The position numbers were made by a program, and so were the translations under genes. From Ferrovibrio sp965278975 (GTDB lineage: Bacteria; Pseudomonadota; Alphaproteobacteria; Ferrovibrionales; Ferrovibrionaceae), in contig NZ_OZ257126.1 in NCBI RefSeq assembly GCF_965278975.1, forward strand, positions 2,480,001-2,544,000: 64,000 nt of DNA, written 5' to 3'. Of this stretch, positions 33,165-43,600 are shown piece after piece (within the stretch, counting starts at the first letter, position 1; the number at the start of each line of letters is the position of its first letter). The notes under the pieces were generated by a model. The model was not told where the DNA came from. It was given only the letters and a program-made list of their open reading frames with translations, and searched no databases.

Positions 33165-34166
33165 CTAGTTGGCGCCGAAGAGGCGCAGCAGGGCAGCCTG
33201 GCCCCCCGCCTCAATCGTCTTGGAGATCAGTGGTGCTGCACGATGCGGGCCACGCTTCGGCCCCTCAGCAATCACCGAGGCCGGCACATCGAAGGACGCC
33301 AAGGTGGATTGCTGACTGCCTGGCAGCTTCTCCTCAAAGTGGGCAGCACCGACGGCAAACCCGCCCTGCATAGAGGCCGACGCCACCGCGACCCCATGCC
33401 GCTGCCAGTAGCCATCGCGTCCGGGCTGCTTGAAGGCATGGATGGCGGCCAGCGCAACAGTCGGGCGCTGTTCCTCCAGCAGCATCTGCCATTCCCGCAG
33501 CGCCTGCTCCCGGAGCGGCTTGAAGCCCGGCTTCTCGACCCGGGGACATTCCCCGTTGGGCAGCCACAGATCCCGGATCGGCATGCCACGCTTCCTGGTC
33601 ATCTCGGCATCGGCGCAGATGCCGAACATGTCGAAGCAGGAGCAGAGTGCCGCCTTGTGGCCACTCGGCAGGGTGACGAAGCGGTGCAGCGAGGAATAGT
33701 CCGCCAGCACGGGGACATAGACCCGCTTGCAATGGATGGTATCGGGATCGGCCGGGATGATCTTCCTCGCCAGGCCGACGATACCGCCTGTCCCGACACC
33801 TAAGCAAAGCTGGTCGCCAAACTCCCAGCGCCGGGGAGAGGCAGAATCAGCACCGAACACCACCAGGCTGCCGGGCGAAGCCCCGGCCAGGATGGCTACG
33901 GCCCCTCGCACGGAAGCCATGAAGCCCTCCTTGCCGAGCAGCCTGACCCGGGTGGGGTGCTTCTTGTCGGCGATATAGCCCGAGAGGCGGAAGAAGGCGC
34001 CGGGTAGCAGCAGGGCATCAAGGCCGTGCCATGCCGGGTCTTCGGCGATTGCCTGGGCTGCAGCCAGCAGCAACTGGCCCCGGGGCTTGTTGACACTCAG
34101 CCGATGGGCACGCTTGCCCAATACGCACAAAGCCGCGATCCGCGGCGACCGGTTCGGTCCACGCAT
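33165..34166 (-). CDS. Nitrilase-superfamily-like protein lacking the catalytic Glu (module B)
   Basis: 333 aa, exactly as long as copy A. 'LDALLLPGAFF' again has Gly in place of the nitrilase Glu, and 'KAALCSCFDMFGIC' and 'HCKRVYVPVLADY' are retained. The start at 34166 is shared with copy A. Two independent copies keeping the Cys and Lys but not the Glu suggests a non-classical activity, or binding without catalysis. Confidence 0.6.
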   Translation of the reverse strand: MRGPNRSPRIAALCVLGKRAHRLSVNKPRGQLLLAAAQAIAEDPAWHGLDALLLPGAFFRLSGYIADKKHPTRVRLLGKEGFMASVRGAVAILAGASPGSLVVFGADSASPRRWEFGDQLCLGVGTGGIVGLARKIIPADPDTIHCKRVYVPVLADYSSLHRFVTLPSGHKAALCSCFDMFGICADAEMTRKRGMPIRDLWLPNGECPRVEKPGFKPLREQALREWQMLLEEQRPTVALAAIHAFKQPGRDGYWQRHGVAVASASMQGGFAVGAAHFEEKLPGSQQSTLASFDVPASVIAEGPKRGPHRAAPLISKTIEAGGQAALLRLFGAN

Positions 34167-34294
34167 GACGTCACTCCAGATTATTGGTTGGGGTTCGGGT
34201 TGCTGTATGAATTCGGCTGCACCGGGCCAACCCAAGCCGGTATGCCGTTTACGCCTGACCCGGCCAAATCCGCCGGTCAGGTACGCCGACTAGA

Positions 34295-34870
34295 CTAAAC
34301 CATCGCGACGAGGCGCCGCTTCACCAGGCTATCGCCGTCGATATACCGCTGGGTCTGCTCAATGGAGCGATGCCCGGCCAATTGCTGGACATCCCGGAGG
34401 CTGCCACCGGCCTTGAAGACCAACCGGGCGGCCCGGGTAATGAAGGTGCGGCGGCCGGAATGGGAGGAGCAGCCAGCAAAGTCGAGGCGGGCATAGAAAG
34501 CCCTGAACCAGTTCACTACGCTGCTGGCCCGCATCCGGGTGCCACGCTCGGACTCGACCACATAGCCGCTCGATCCCCGCAGCGGCCTCAAACGCCCCAA
34601 GGCCAGCCGTAGGCTCGGGTGCAGCGGGATGCTGCGCCCGCTCTTCATCTTCGCCGCCCGGTCCTGCAGCTCGATGCGGTCGCTTAAGTAGCCGTCCGAG
34701 GTCTCGACCATGGCCCAGGTCAGCCCGGCAATCTCGCCAGCCCGCAGGCCGGCCTTGACCGACAGCAGCAGCATGGCCTGATCACGCCGGCCATGGCGGC
34801 CACGGCCTGCCTCGGCCAAGGCCAGCCGCAGCTGGCCGTTTGTTAACACTTTGGCTTGTTTGCCTGCCAT
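34295..34870 (-). CDS. Short tyrosine recombinase, catalytic domain only (module B)
   Basis: 191 aa, same length as copy A. Catalytic set complete: 'GLRAGEIAGL', 'KMKSGRSIPLHP', 'HSGRRTFIT', 'AGHRSIEQTQRYI'. Differences from copy A are scattered and conservative, so both enzymes are probably active and may share recognition sites. Confidence 0.88.
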   Translation of the reverse strand: MAGKQAKVLTNGQLRLALAEAGRGRHGRRDQAMLLLSVKAGLRAGEIAGLTWAMVETSDGYLSDRIELQDRAAKMKSGRSIPLHPSLRLALGRLRPLRGSSGYVVESERGTRMRASSVVNWFRAFYARLDFAGCSSHSGRRTFITRAARLVFKAGGSLRDVQQLAGHRSIEQTQRYIDGDSLVKRRLVAMV

Positions 34871-34905
34871 TTTAGCCTCTTTTTGACATAAATACCCGTA
34901 TAAGT

Positions 34906-34933
34906 AGTATATCGAATAGGGCTAATTTGTCAA
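34906..34933 (-). promoter_or_regulatory. Promoter of the module B recombinase
   Basis: TTGACA (34933-34928), 16-bp spacer, TATACT (34911-34906); same hexamers, spacing and distance to the start codon as in module A. Confidence 0.75.
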
Positions 34934-35443
34934 TAGAATCAATCGGCTAGGCCAAAATGGTTAATTTGCGACTTGGCAATTATACCCAGAATACTTGAGC
35001 TATGGCATGATGGACGCCTGCCTTCGATCTAACGTCGGACGATATAGTCCACAGAATGACCGGAGCAGCTATTTAGGCTCGCGAGAGCATTCTTATAGGC
35101 AGGGATGGGATGCGCGCAGCCTAGCTACCACCGACCTCACACACGTCTTGCAAGCACGCCCCCCCTCCCCCCGATAGGGGATAACAACGGTGGTGTGGAC
35201 TGCTGAGGGCGGCCACTTTACCGGAGGGGTCGGTTAGGCTGTCGTCTCGGGTCCCTTGTTCGAGCAATGGCAACCAGAACATTACTTTGGCTTAGTTCTA
35301 TAAATCCGCCAATTAATGAATACCAGTGCGCGTTATGTGACGGAACAATTCAAAAAATAGTTGTGTTCGGCTTGGTTTTTCAGCAATTAATACTGCTGAC
35401 TGACCCGCTGCGACAGCAGCGTTGAGAGCGTTATGGGGAGTAA
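34934..35443. other. Intergenic stretch between module B and the Druantia-like operon
   Basis: The first 65 bases are shared with the region upstream of the module A recombinase (including TTGGCA at the outward promoter position). Beyond about 35000 I see only AT-rich sequence, a C-run near 35160 and short spurious frames; GGGGAG at the end is the ribosome site of the next gene. No RNA gene or repeat recognised. Confidence 0.5.
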
Positions 35444-36670
35444 ATGGCGAATAAAAGGCAGAGCAAGAAGACAAACGTCGTAACGCTTGCGACACCCCTA
35501 GCCAATCTTAAGGCTAATCTTAAAGGCAAAGTTCGGCGTCATCTCCGGTCCCTCGGTTTCAGGCGGTCGAAGGATGACGGTCGTCTCGTAATTGACGGGA
35601 CCGGAAAAGAGGCGATCCGTTCGCTGCATTTGGCCCAACGCAACAACAAGCTCAAGCAGAACAAGGAATTTATTGAAGAGCAGTGGCCACTACTGCAAAA
35701 ACACTTCGCCTCAGGCTCTGAGATCGACCCCGGCAATATCAAGCCCGAACTTGAACTGGTCCGCTCTAATAGCTGGCAGGCCAACCTTTTTCGGCTTGCC
35801 GCCCTCACCTGGGCCGTGCCGGTATCCAACGGGTTCGGGCGACGGCTCCGTTATCTCGTATGGGATAGGCACAACAACAAGCTCATCGGCCTCATAGCTA
35901 TTGGGGACCCGGTATTTAATCTGACCGTCCGCGATCAGCATATTGGCTGGGATGTGAAAGCACGAACCGAGCGGCTAGTGAATATTCTTGATGCCTATGT
36001 GCTGGGGGCTATCCCGCCTTACAACATGTTGCTAGGTGGGAAGCTTGTCGCCTCACTCATTCGCTCGCGTGACATCTATAATGACTTCACCAAGCACTAC
36101 GGCAATTTGGAAGGCATCATCTCCAAGAAGGAAAAACGTGCCCGGCTGCTGGTTGTCACCACGTCTTCATCTCTTGGACGGTCCTCAGTCTACAACCGTC
36201 TCAAGCTGGGTGAGCAGCAATACTTTATAGACATCGGATTTACGCGGGGGTGGGGCCATTTCCACATCCCGGATACCCTCTTTATCGAAATGCGTAATTA
36301 CTTGCGTAAACTTAAGCACAAATACGCTGACAAGCATCGTTTCGGCCAGGGGCCGAACTGGCGTCTGCGTACCGTTCGTGCTGCACTTACGGCATTAGGC
36401 TTCAAGGATGACCTGCTTAAGCATGGCATACAGCGCGAAGTCTTTTTCTGCGAGTTGGCGAAAAATGCTCGCGGCATACTTCGTACAGGCAAGGGGCGTC
36501 CGAACATCAAGAGCCTGCTGACTGCTAAGGAAGTGAGTGAGTTGGCGGTTAAGCGATGGATGGTGCCGCGCGCGGAACGCCGTCCTGAATACAAATTATG
36601 GCAAGCGGCCAGTATCGCTGACTTGTTTGCAGAAAAACGGGCTATTAGCAAAGTTGTCGAGATGAGGTAG
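35444..36670 (+). CDS. druA: Druantia protein DruA (DUF4338)
   Basis: 408 aa with GGGGAG seven bases upstream. A Lys-rich N-terminus precedes a helical domain ('LRSLGFRRSKDDGRLVIDGT'). The DUF4338 core follows: 'RYLVWDRHNNKLIGLIAIGD', 'DVKARTERLVNILDAYVLGAIPP'-type segment, 'LLGGKLVASLIRS', 'LVVTTSSSLGRSSVYNRL' and 'FHIPDTLF'. DruA is the marker of Druantia type I anti-phage systems. Size is close to the E. coli protein (about 400 aa). It is followed by three large co-oriented genes that overlap or nearly touch, ending in a DruE-type helicase. Confidence 0.9.
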   Translation: MANKRQSKKTNVVTLATPLANLKANLKGKVRRHLRSLGFRRSKDDGRLVIDGTGKEAIRSLHLAQRNNKLKQNKEFIEEQWPLLQKHFASGSEIDPGNIKPELELVRSNSWQANLFRLAALTWAVPVSNGFGRRLRYLVWDRHNNKLIGLIAIGDPVFNLTVRDQHIGWDVKARTERLVNILDAYVLGAIPPYNMLLGGKLVASLIRSRDIYNDFTKHYGNLEGIISKKEKRARLLVVTTSSSLGRSSVYNRLKLGEQQYFIDIGFTRGWGHFHIPDTLFIEMRNYLRKLKHKYADKHRFGQGPNWRLRTVRAALTALGFKDDLLKHGIQREVFFCELAKNARGILRTGKGRPNIKSLLTAKEVSELAVKRWMVPRAERRPEYKLWQAASIADLFAEKRAISKVVEMR

Positions 36671-36698
36671 TTGTGCTGGAAACCAGCCTGCCATAGCC

Positions 36699-39542
36699 AT
36701 GCACCATACGCTCGAAGCATGGCAAAACCAAATGGAGCAGCATTTTTCTGCTCTTGCTGCCTCGCGCGCCGCAACAAAGCTTCCGATATTTGCGCTTGAG
36801 CATCCGCTCACACATGAACAGCTCAGAGAGATCGCCGATCAACTGCGGGTGCGTGTCGCCCGTAATCTTCCGCTCATTCAGCACTGGTTGCTTTGGGTCA
36901 TCTATGCGACCGAGGAGGGTTATAGTTATGAAGGCATGGAATTTTGGGATTCTTTCGAGGCACACACCCCTAAATGGCGTGAGCATGAAAACCGCGCGCA
37001 GTTCAAGGTCTGGTTCCGAAAGTTTCAAAAAACATACAATGGGGTCGAGCCACGAGGGCCATGGGCACGACAGTTCAACAACATTGTCTGGCCGATACGC
37101 CATGCAATTCTACCCAAATATCTCCAATATCAATTTGCCGAGGCCCTGCATGGGCTGCGTTTCAAACTTGCCCGCCTGAATTCGCTGGATGCAGCGGAAG
37201 TGGGGCGTCTTCTGGCGGACAATTCGTGGAATGCATCCAAGCGTCTCCGCGAATTCCTCCAGCAGGAGGAATTATCTGGCCGTATCGTGCTGGCCCTGCT
37301 CAACCATGATGTTGCCGACCGGGAGTTGATCCATAGCTCCACGCTTTCGCGCATCATAGCGGACCTGGAGAAAGTACATAAGGCAAAGGTCTGGCTTAAA
37401 GAGACACGCCGAGCCACCGATATTTTTCGTGGCGTGGAACGCAGATTCAATACGCCTGATACCAGCAAGCCGTCAGAAGGCGGTGACACAGCAGTGAATA
37501 CATTCGCACTGCGCATGCGCCCGAGCATCATGCTCCGCAAAATGGACAAAGAAAACTGGTCGGCGATTTTGGATATTCCCGACTTTTCGTCGCTAGCCGC
37601 CTCCAATGTGGACTTGGCGAACTTTCTGCGGACGACACGCTGCCAAATCGCGGGCGAAGGCATTTGGATGCCCGCCGGCTGGTTGCTCTCCGGCACACAG
37701 CGGCGCGCACTCGGAAAGTGGCCTGGACCAGGAGCGCCTATCATTCGATTTGAGCGGCTGAACGGCAACATTGAGAACATTATCAGCGCAGATTTCCAAA
37801 TACCTTCTCTGCCCTACTGGCTTTTTCGCATAGGCGAAGATGGCTTGGCTTATCAGGTGATAGGCATGACCATCCGCCCCGGTCAACGCTATATCCTGCT
37901 TACCTCCGAGCCGTTGACGGCCGAGAACGCTATGCTCAAGCCGTGCAAGGTCCATTGTGAAGGTGTACATGGAACAGAAATCGACCTACCGACCATGCTG
38001 CACGATGACGACATTAAATTTTTTCAGCAATTCAAGCTCAATGCCAACCGTACCATTCGTATTTGGCCTGCCGGGCTGGTCGCACGGGGTTGGGATGGTG
38101 ACGGCTATAGTGAATGGCTGACGACCGAAGCTCCGTGTTTTGGCATTATTCCTGACCATTCGGTGCTGGAATATCACGTCAGCGTTGACGAGCGCGTGAC
38201 CGATACCATTTCCGTCCCAACCCCGGGCAGGCCGATCTTCCTGCAATTGCCCCTGCTCGCGCCGGGACGCCATTCGGTCCGTATTAAAGCGAAACGCACA
38301 GGGCAGGTAGCGGACAAGGATTTGGAAGGCTTCCTGAGTCTGGACGTGCGCGATCCGATCCCTTGGCGGCCGGGTACGACAGCCTATAGTGGGCTTTTCG
38401 TCATAGCCGATCCTACGGACCCTTCATTCGAGCAATTCCAGGATGGCGACCTTTCCTTGGTCGTCTCCGGTCCAGAGGGGGTTCAAGTCGTGGTGCGCCT
38501 GATTCTGGCCGGACGCAACGGCGCGCAGTTACTAGACCATGAAATCGCTAAATTGGACCTGCCTATTTCAGCGTCCACATGGTCCCAACGCATCGGCAAA
38601 GAACTCGCCCACGATAAGTTTGCGTGGAAGCTCATCGAAGGAACTTCGGGCATCCTAAAAGTCGGCAACGAGGATCTCGGTTGGTTCACACTCAAGCTAG
38701 AACGTGACGCACGCCCGCTTCGCTGGATCTGCCGCAAAGTGGATCATGCGACAAAAATCAGACTGACGGACGATACCGGCTCTGAAGCCGATGCCAAGGT
38801 GTTCTGCCGCACATTCAGCCACCCCCTCACCGACAACGAACTTGGTCATGCGTCAATGTTAGCCGGAGTTTCCGTCCCAAGTCCTGGTGGCCTGTTCGTG
38901 GCCCGTCAGGGGGATATATGCGATGCACTAGTTGTTAGTACGCCGGAGATCCATGGCTTTGGTGAACTACTCATCAGCCCTGATCCCCATGTGCTGAATA
39001 CTCAGAGTATCAGGCTACTCCTCACGACAGCCAATCTTTGGCAACGGGCTCGCCTTGCTGGGCCGCTAGCGAGTTTGCGCCGGGACCATGTCGTGAATGC
39101 ACTACTGGAATGCTTTTTTGGCAAACTATGCGGCACCAATTGGGCGCGGCTCGAACGTCAATACATTGAAAATCCTGACGCACAGGACACGGTGGATCAG
39201 TTGGGCCGTATGTTTGACCGCAAATCGGCAGGGTTTAATGTGGTCCTCCGCCGTGGTTTCACCAAGATGAATGAGGGCATGGACGCCGGAACCAAGTGGT
39301 TCTTCGACACCGCCAGCCGCTATGGCATCTGTTCTGATATCGAACTTTGCAAAACGGCATTGAGGGTCGCAAGTGATCCAACTTTTCTGCTGGCTAAAGC
39401 GGACGAGGAAATACAGGACACTATTGTCGCTTTAGGAGGGCATCCGGGCCTGCTGTGCGGCGCACGGCTTGTCGCCGTCAACTCCATGCGGGCAGAGTCT
39501 TATAACTCAAAGCGTCTGCTTCCGAGTTGGCGATGGCCGTAA
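36699..39542 (+). CDS. Large Druantia-operon protein (position of DruB/DruC)
   Basis: 947 aa, no signal peptide or TM helices, no domain I can name. The N-terminal third is helical and rich in Arg/Trp ('WLLWVIYATEEGYSYEGMEFW', 'GPWARQFNNIVWPIRHAILP'). The middle and C-terminus are beta-rich, with repeated Ig-like patterns ('LLAPGRHSVRIKAKRTG'). Known type I systems place two genes, DruB and DruC, here; this single protein replaces both. The start codon has a weak ribosome site, and the 3' end overlaps the next gene by 16 bases. An equivalent role in phage sensing is inferred only from position. Confidence 0.75.
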   Translation: MHHTLEAWQNQMEQHFSALAASRAATKLPIFALEHPLTHEQLREIADQLRVRVARNLPLIQHWLLWVIYATEEGYSYEGMEFWDSFEAHTPKWREHENRAQFKVWFRKFQKTYNGVEPRGPWARQFNNIVWPIRHAILPKYLQYQFAEALHGLRFKLARLNSLDAAEVGRLLADNSWNASKRLREFLQQEELSGRIVLALLNHDVADRELIHSSTLSRIIADLEKVHKAKVWLKETRRATDIFRGVERRFNTPDTSKPSEGGDTAVNTFALRMRPSIMLRKMDKENWSAILDIPDFSSLAASNVDLANFLRTTRCQIAGEGIWMPAGWLLSGTQRRALGKWPGPGAPIIRFERLNGNIENIISADFQIPSLPYWLFRIGEDGLAYQVIGMTIRPGQRYILLTSEPLTAENAMLKPCKVHCEGVHGTEIDLPTMLHDDDIKFFQQFKLNANRTIRIWPAGLVARGWDGDGYSEWLTTEAPCFGIIPDHSVLEYHVSVDERVTDTISVPTPGRPIFLQLPLLAPGRHSVRIKAKRTGQVADKDLEGFLSLDVRDPIPWRPGTTAYSGLFVIADPTDPSFEQFQDGDLSLVVSGPEGVQVVVRLILAGRNGAQLLDHEIAKLDLPISASTWSQRIGKELAHDKFAWKLIEGTSGILKVGNEDLGWFTLKLERDARPLRWICRKVDHATKIRLTDDTGSEADAKVFCRTFSHPLTDNELGHASMLAGVSVPSPGGLFVARQGDICDALVVSTPEIHGFGELLISPDPHVLNTQSIRLLLTTANLWQRARLAGPLASLRRDHVVNALLECFFGKLCGTNWARLERQYIENPDAQDTVDQLGRMFDRKSAGFNVVLRRGFTKMNEGMDAGTKWFFDTASRYGICSDIELCKTALRVASDPTFLLAKADEEIQDTIVALGGHPGLLCGARLVAVNSMRAESYNSKRLLPSWRWP

Positions 39543-40627
39543 CTGCAATAACATCGCGTGAATTGCTCCAGGCGATGCGACAGGCATGTGGTCTGCCGCG
39601 GGTCAATGAAAAACATCTTGATGAGCCGCTTCTGGCGGCTTTGATTCGGCGTGCTGCTGGCTTTCTCTGCCCCTGTTCACGCACGACCGTCGCGGCCTCC
39701 GTGGTCGAGAGCTTAGAATTTCTTTGCGATCAACCGGAGACGTTGCGTGATCGCGTTGATGCTGCCATCGAATCACTTATTGCGTTCGGCGACCTTCTGG
39801 AGCTGAATCAAGTCACCATTGACGACCCGAACGCAAAGGGGACTTGGATTTTTGCTGCGCCACCGGGATTCGTGAAGTTGCGAAGTGGCACGGTGCTGCT
39901 GCTTGGCATTTCGAGGGATGAGAGTATGCCGCTACCCTCCGAACTCAGCGAACAGGTAATGTATAATCGCTTCGCCCGCCTCTTGCCTATCGGCGACAAG
40001 GGTCAGTCTGCCGCTTTGGCGGCATTGGGCTTGACTGCGCACACCGAGGAAGCCTGGGCGCGTCAGCCTCCAACAACCACGCCGCAGGCCCTTGTGGAAA
40101 AGCTGGGAAGCAAGCTGTCCTCCATCCCTGCGAGTGGAGACCTTCCTGAACTTACTTTTGTCCGCTCGGATAGTGACGTGCGCTATTACCGTGGACGCTG
40201 GGGTGCACCACGCAATGAAACAGGCATGTTCATTGGAAGGCGGCCGCAGGAGTTTGGCCGCGAGGCACGGTGGGGTGTTGTGCAACTCACCAATGGTGTC
40301 TCTGGTAAATTCCTTGATCTGCCAACCCGACCCCGGTGGCGCGGCTGTGATGAGGCTTGGTACATTCAGATGGCGCTCGATGCTAGCCGTCGCACGCCGC
40401 AAGAATATCGGGTCCGCGCAGGGAATGATGGAGTACATCTCGACTTCTTCTCGCCGGTGCCAAGCTGGGCGGAGCGTCGGCTAGCCATCGTGGGAGAACC
40501 CGCTCCGCGCGAGAAGTGCTTGTTCTCGTATCGAGTTCCACAATCGGAATTAAAAGCGCAAGAAGAATACCTGCAAAAAAACTTATGGCTTGTCCGGGTC
40601 GATGACAAGGGTGTGGTGGAGGGATGA
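39527..40627 (+). CDS. DruD-position protein of the Druantia-like operon
   Basis: 366 aa. Starts within the preceding gene and ends in an ATGA overlap with the helicase gene. Soluble, alpha/beta. Recognisable pieces: 'DEPLLAALIRRAAGFLCPCSRTTVA' near the N-terminus, 'WRGCDEAWYIQMALDASRR' and a C-terminal 'LFSYRVPQSELKAQEEYLQKNLWLV'. Size agrees with DruD (about 350-380 aa) and the gene holds the DruD place before DruE, but I cannot confirm homology by eye. Confidence 0.7.
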   Translation: MAMAVTAITSRELLQAMRQACGLPRVNEKHLDEPLLAALIRRAAGFLCPCSRTTVAASVVESLEFLCDQPETLRDRVDAAIESLIAFGDLLELNQVTIDDPNAKGTWIFAAPPGFVKLRSGTVLLLGISRDESMPLPSELSEQVMYNRFARLLPIGDKGQSAALAALGLTAHTEEAWARQPPTTTPQALVEKLGSKLSSIPASGDLPELTFVRSDSDVRYYRGRWGAPRNETGMFIGRRPQEFGREARWGVVQLTNGVSGKFLDLPTRPRWRGCDEAWYIQMALDASRRTPQEYRVRAGNDGVHLDFFSPVPSWAERRLAIVGEPAPREKCLFSYRVPQSELKAQEEYLQKNLWLVRVDDKGVVEG

Positions 40628-43600
40628 TGACAAAGACTATTCAGGAAACAATCAAGCAGCTTCATACGTCGTTGCGCGATTACATCGAAGCGACCTATCA
40701 CATCAGTGATCCAGCGTTGATTGAGCAGCGCAAGGAGTTGCTCGATAAGCCGGGCGTTATCCATCAAGTCCCCTATATCGAGTCCACTCCGAAATATAAG
40801 TCTGGCATTACCTTTGCCAGCATGAAGGGGCTACCGCCCGCGACCCTCGAAATCTATCAGTTGCTTTCTAAGGCAGACGGTGAACTGCCCCAGCTTCTCT
40901 ACGACCCGCCATATAAGCACCAATCCGAGTCAATCGAAGGGTGCCTGATAAATGGGCGCAATCTGCTCATCATGACCGGCACAGGTTCTGGTAAGACCGA
41001 ATCGTTCCTGCTGCCGATTCTCGGAAAACTCGCCAACGAGGCTAAAAGCTCTCCGAAGTCGTTCGGCGGCGATTTTGGTGTTCGCGCACTGGTGCTTTAT
41101 CCTATGAACGCGCTGGTGAATGACCAGCTTGGCCGTATGCGTTCGCTATTTGGCGATCCGCGTGTTGTTAAGGCATTTCAGGGATGGGCTGGCCGTCCTC
41201 CGCGCTTTGCGCGCTACACCAGCCGAACACCATATGCCGGTATGCGTTCCGGGAAAAAAGATTCCTCGAAACTTATGCCCTTCGATGATTTCTATGTAGA
41301 AATCCAACGGCTGAAGGACGGCCCATCATCCGACGAACAGCGCCAGGCCGAGACAATCTTCAAACAACTTAAGGCTCGCGGCAAGTGGCCAGCGAAACCA
41401 GATCTGCCAGCATGGTTCGGCAAGAAAGGCAGTCCGTGGCAGGATAGAAAGTCGCGCAAATACCTCCGCGCGGTGACATTGCCTAATGACACTGAACTCC
41501 TCACTCGTCACGAAGTGCAGGTTACCGCGCCGGATCTGCTGGTGACCAACTATTCGATGCTCGAATACATGCTCATGCGGCCGATTGAACGGCCAGTGTT
41601 TGATCAGACGAAGGAATGGCTGAGAAGGAACCCGCATGAGAAGTTCTTGGTGGTTCTGGATGAGGCGCATCTTTATCGGGGCGCAGCAGGTGCAGAGGTT
41701 GGTTTGTTGCTCCGGCGCCTTCGGGACCGACTTGACATCCCCCCTGCACGGTTCCAGGTCATCTGCGCGACCGCGAGCTTCACGGATAAGGACTATGCTG
41801 CCGATTTTGGCGCGCAGCTCGCAGGCGTTCCCGCGTCCACCTTTACACCGATAATAGGCGACCTTGATCTTCGTTCACCGGATGGAACGGGTGCTGCAAT
41901 AGATGCAAAGATATTGGCTTCCATTGATATTGCCACGTTCAACGAGGGTACTCACCCGGAAACGCGAACAGAGGCAGTCAAGCCATTTCTGAACCATCAA
42001 GGCGTTACGCCGACTGGCGATTACGAACGCGACTTGTACGAGGCGCTTAAGGCATTCGCCCCACTGGGACGTCTTGTAAATAAGACCATGAAGCAAGCAA
42101 TGCCCGTATTCGAGTTGGGCAAGGAACTGTTTCCCGGCGTGGGGCAACATGCCGAGGAGGCTGTGAGCGCGTTATTGACCCTTGGCAGTGCGGCCAAAAA
42201 GGAGCCGAACGGCCCAAGCCTTCTGCCATGCCGTATTCATAGTTTCTTCCGTGGCTTGCCGGGACTGTGGGCGTGTCTCGACCCCAACTGCTCAAAAGTA
42301 CCGGAAAGGGAGCGTAGCGGCATCTGCGGTAAGCTATACGGCCAACCTCGGGAACAATGCGATTGTGGTTCCCGAGTTCTCGAATTTTATTCCTGCCGGT
42401 ACTGCGGTACTGCGTATGCTCGCGCCTATACTGATGACGTGGATAGCCCGACCGCCCTTTGGTCCGAGGCCGGTCGTCGCCTGCGCATGGATGGCGGTGA
42501 GACGGACGCCATGTTGTGCCTCGATTTGCTGTTAGAGCCACCGAGCCTCCCGGACAAGGCGGAAATCGCCGACTACGACCTTGAGACGGGGCGCTTGAAT
42601 CCCAATCAGCACAGCGGACGGATGCGGTCGGTTTACCTTCGGCGAAACCGGATTGCCCCCGCCGTGGACGAGGACGGAGAGCAAAGCCGGGGTGCCGATT
42701 CCCGTGGGCAGTTCGCGCCTTGTGCGTGCTGCGGCAAGACCGCGAAGTTCGGCCAATCCTATGTGCAAGATCATCAGACCAAGGGTGACCAACCCTTCGA
42801 GGCGCTGGTGTCCACACAAATTCAGATTCAACCTTCTAGCCCTGTCGCAGCTAGTAAGTTCGCTCCACTACGGGGCCGCAAGGTTCTGGTGTTCTCGGAT
42901 TCACGTCAGGTAGCAGCCCGCCTTGCGCCCAACCTCCAAATGTATTCGGTGCGTGATTCCTTGCGCCCGCTCATCGTCTGGGGGTATCGGGAGCTGGGAA
43001 AGAGCACCGCGCTAAGGGCCCTCCTAAGCTTGGAGGATGTGTACCTTGCCGTTCTTCTTGCGTCAAAGAAGCTGGGCGTCCGCCTTCGCCCGGAATTGAA
43101 GCAGCATGAGACATTTGATGGTGAGGAAGCCGTTGAAGCAGCCGTAGCGAGTGGCGTGGCAAGTTCGGAAAATGGCCTGCTTACTCTGGGGATGCAATTC
43201 CGCTCGGAAAGACCGCCCGAGGCGTTGCTCGACGACATCATCAACACCATTCAAAACCCATTCCTCGGGCTGGAACCGTTAGCTCTGGCATCGCTCCGCG
43301 AGGTTGCCGCAATCACCGACGGGCTTGCCAAGCTGCCGGACATTCCGGGAATTGCCGATACGCCGGCGACGAAGATCGAATTGACCCGCGCGTGGCTTCG
43401 ATGCTGGAGAAACTATGGTTTCTGGCTGAATGCCATGCCGACAAGTTGGTTCATGCGGCCCCGTACGCAAGGCACCAGTGTTCGTGGTAAGAAGGGCAAG
43501 GGCAAATTCGATGATATGGACACGATCCTGACAGACCGGGGTGCCCGTAAGATTTTCAATGACTATTGGACACCTGAGTTGCTGAAGTTCTTCTGTCAGG

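Larger units (their letters stand above)
29645..35000. mobile_element. Module B: second copy of the nine-gene unit
   Basis: Same gene content, order, orientation and size (about 5.36 kb) as module A, in the same orientation, with conserved recombinase promoter and divergent XRE control region. Here it separates the Cd/Zn block from the Druantia-like operon. All frames are intact. See module A for borders and caveats. Confidence 0.75.
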
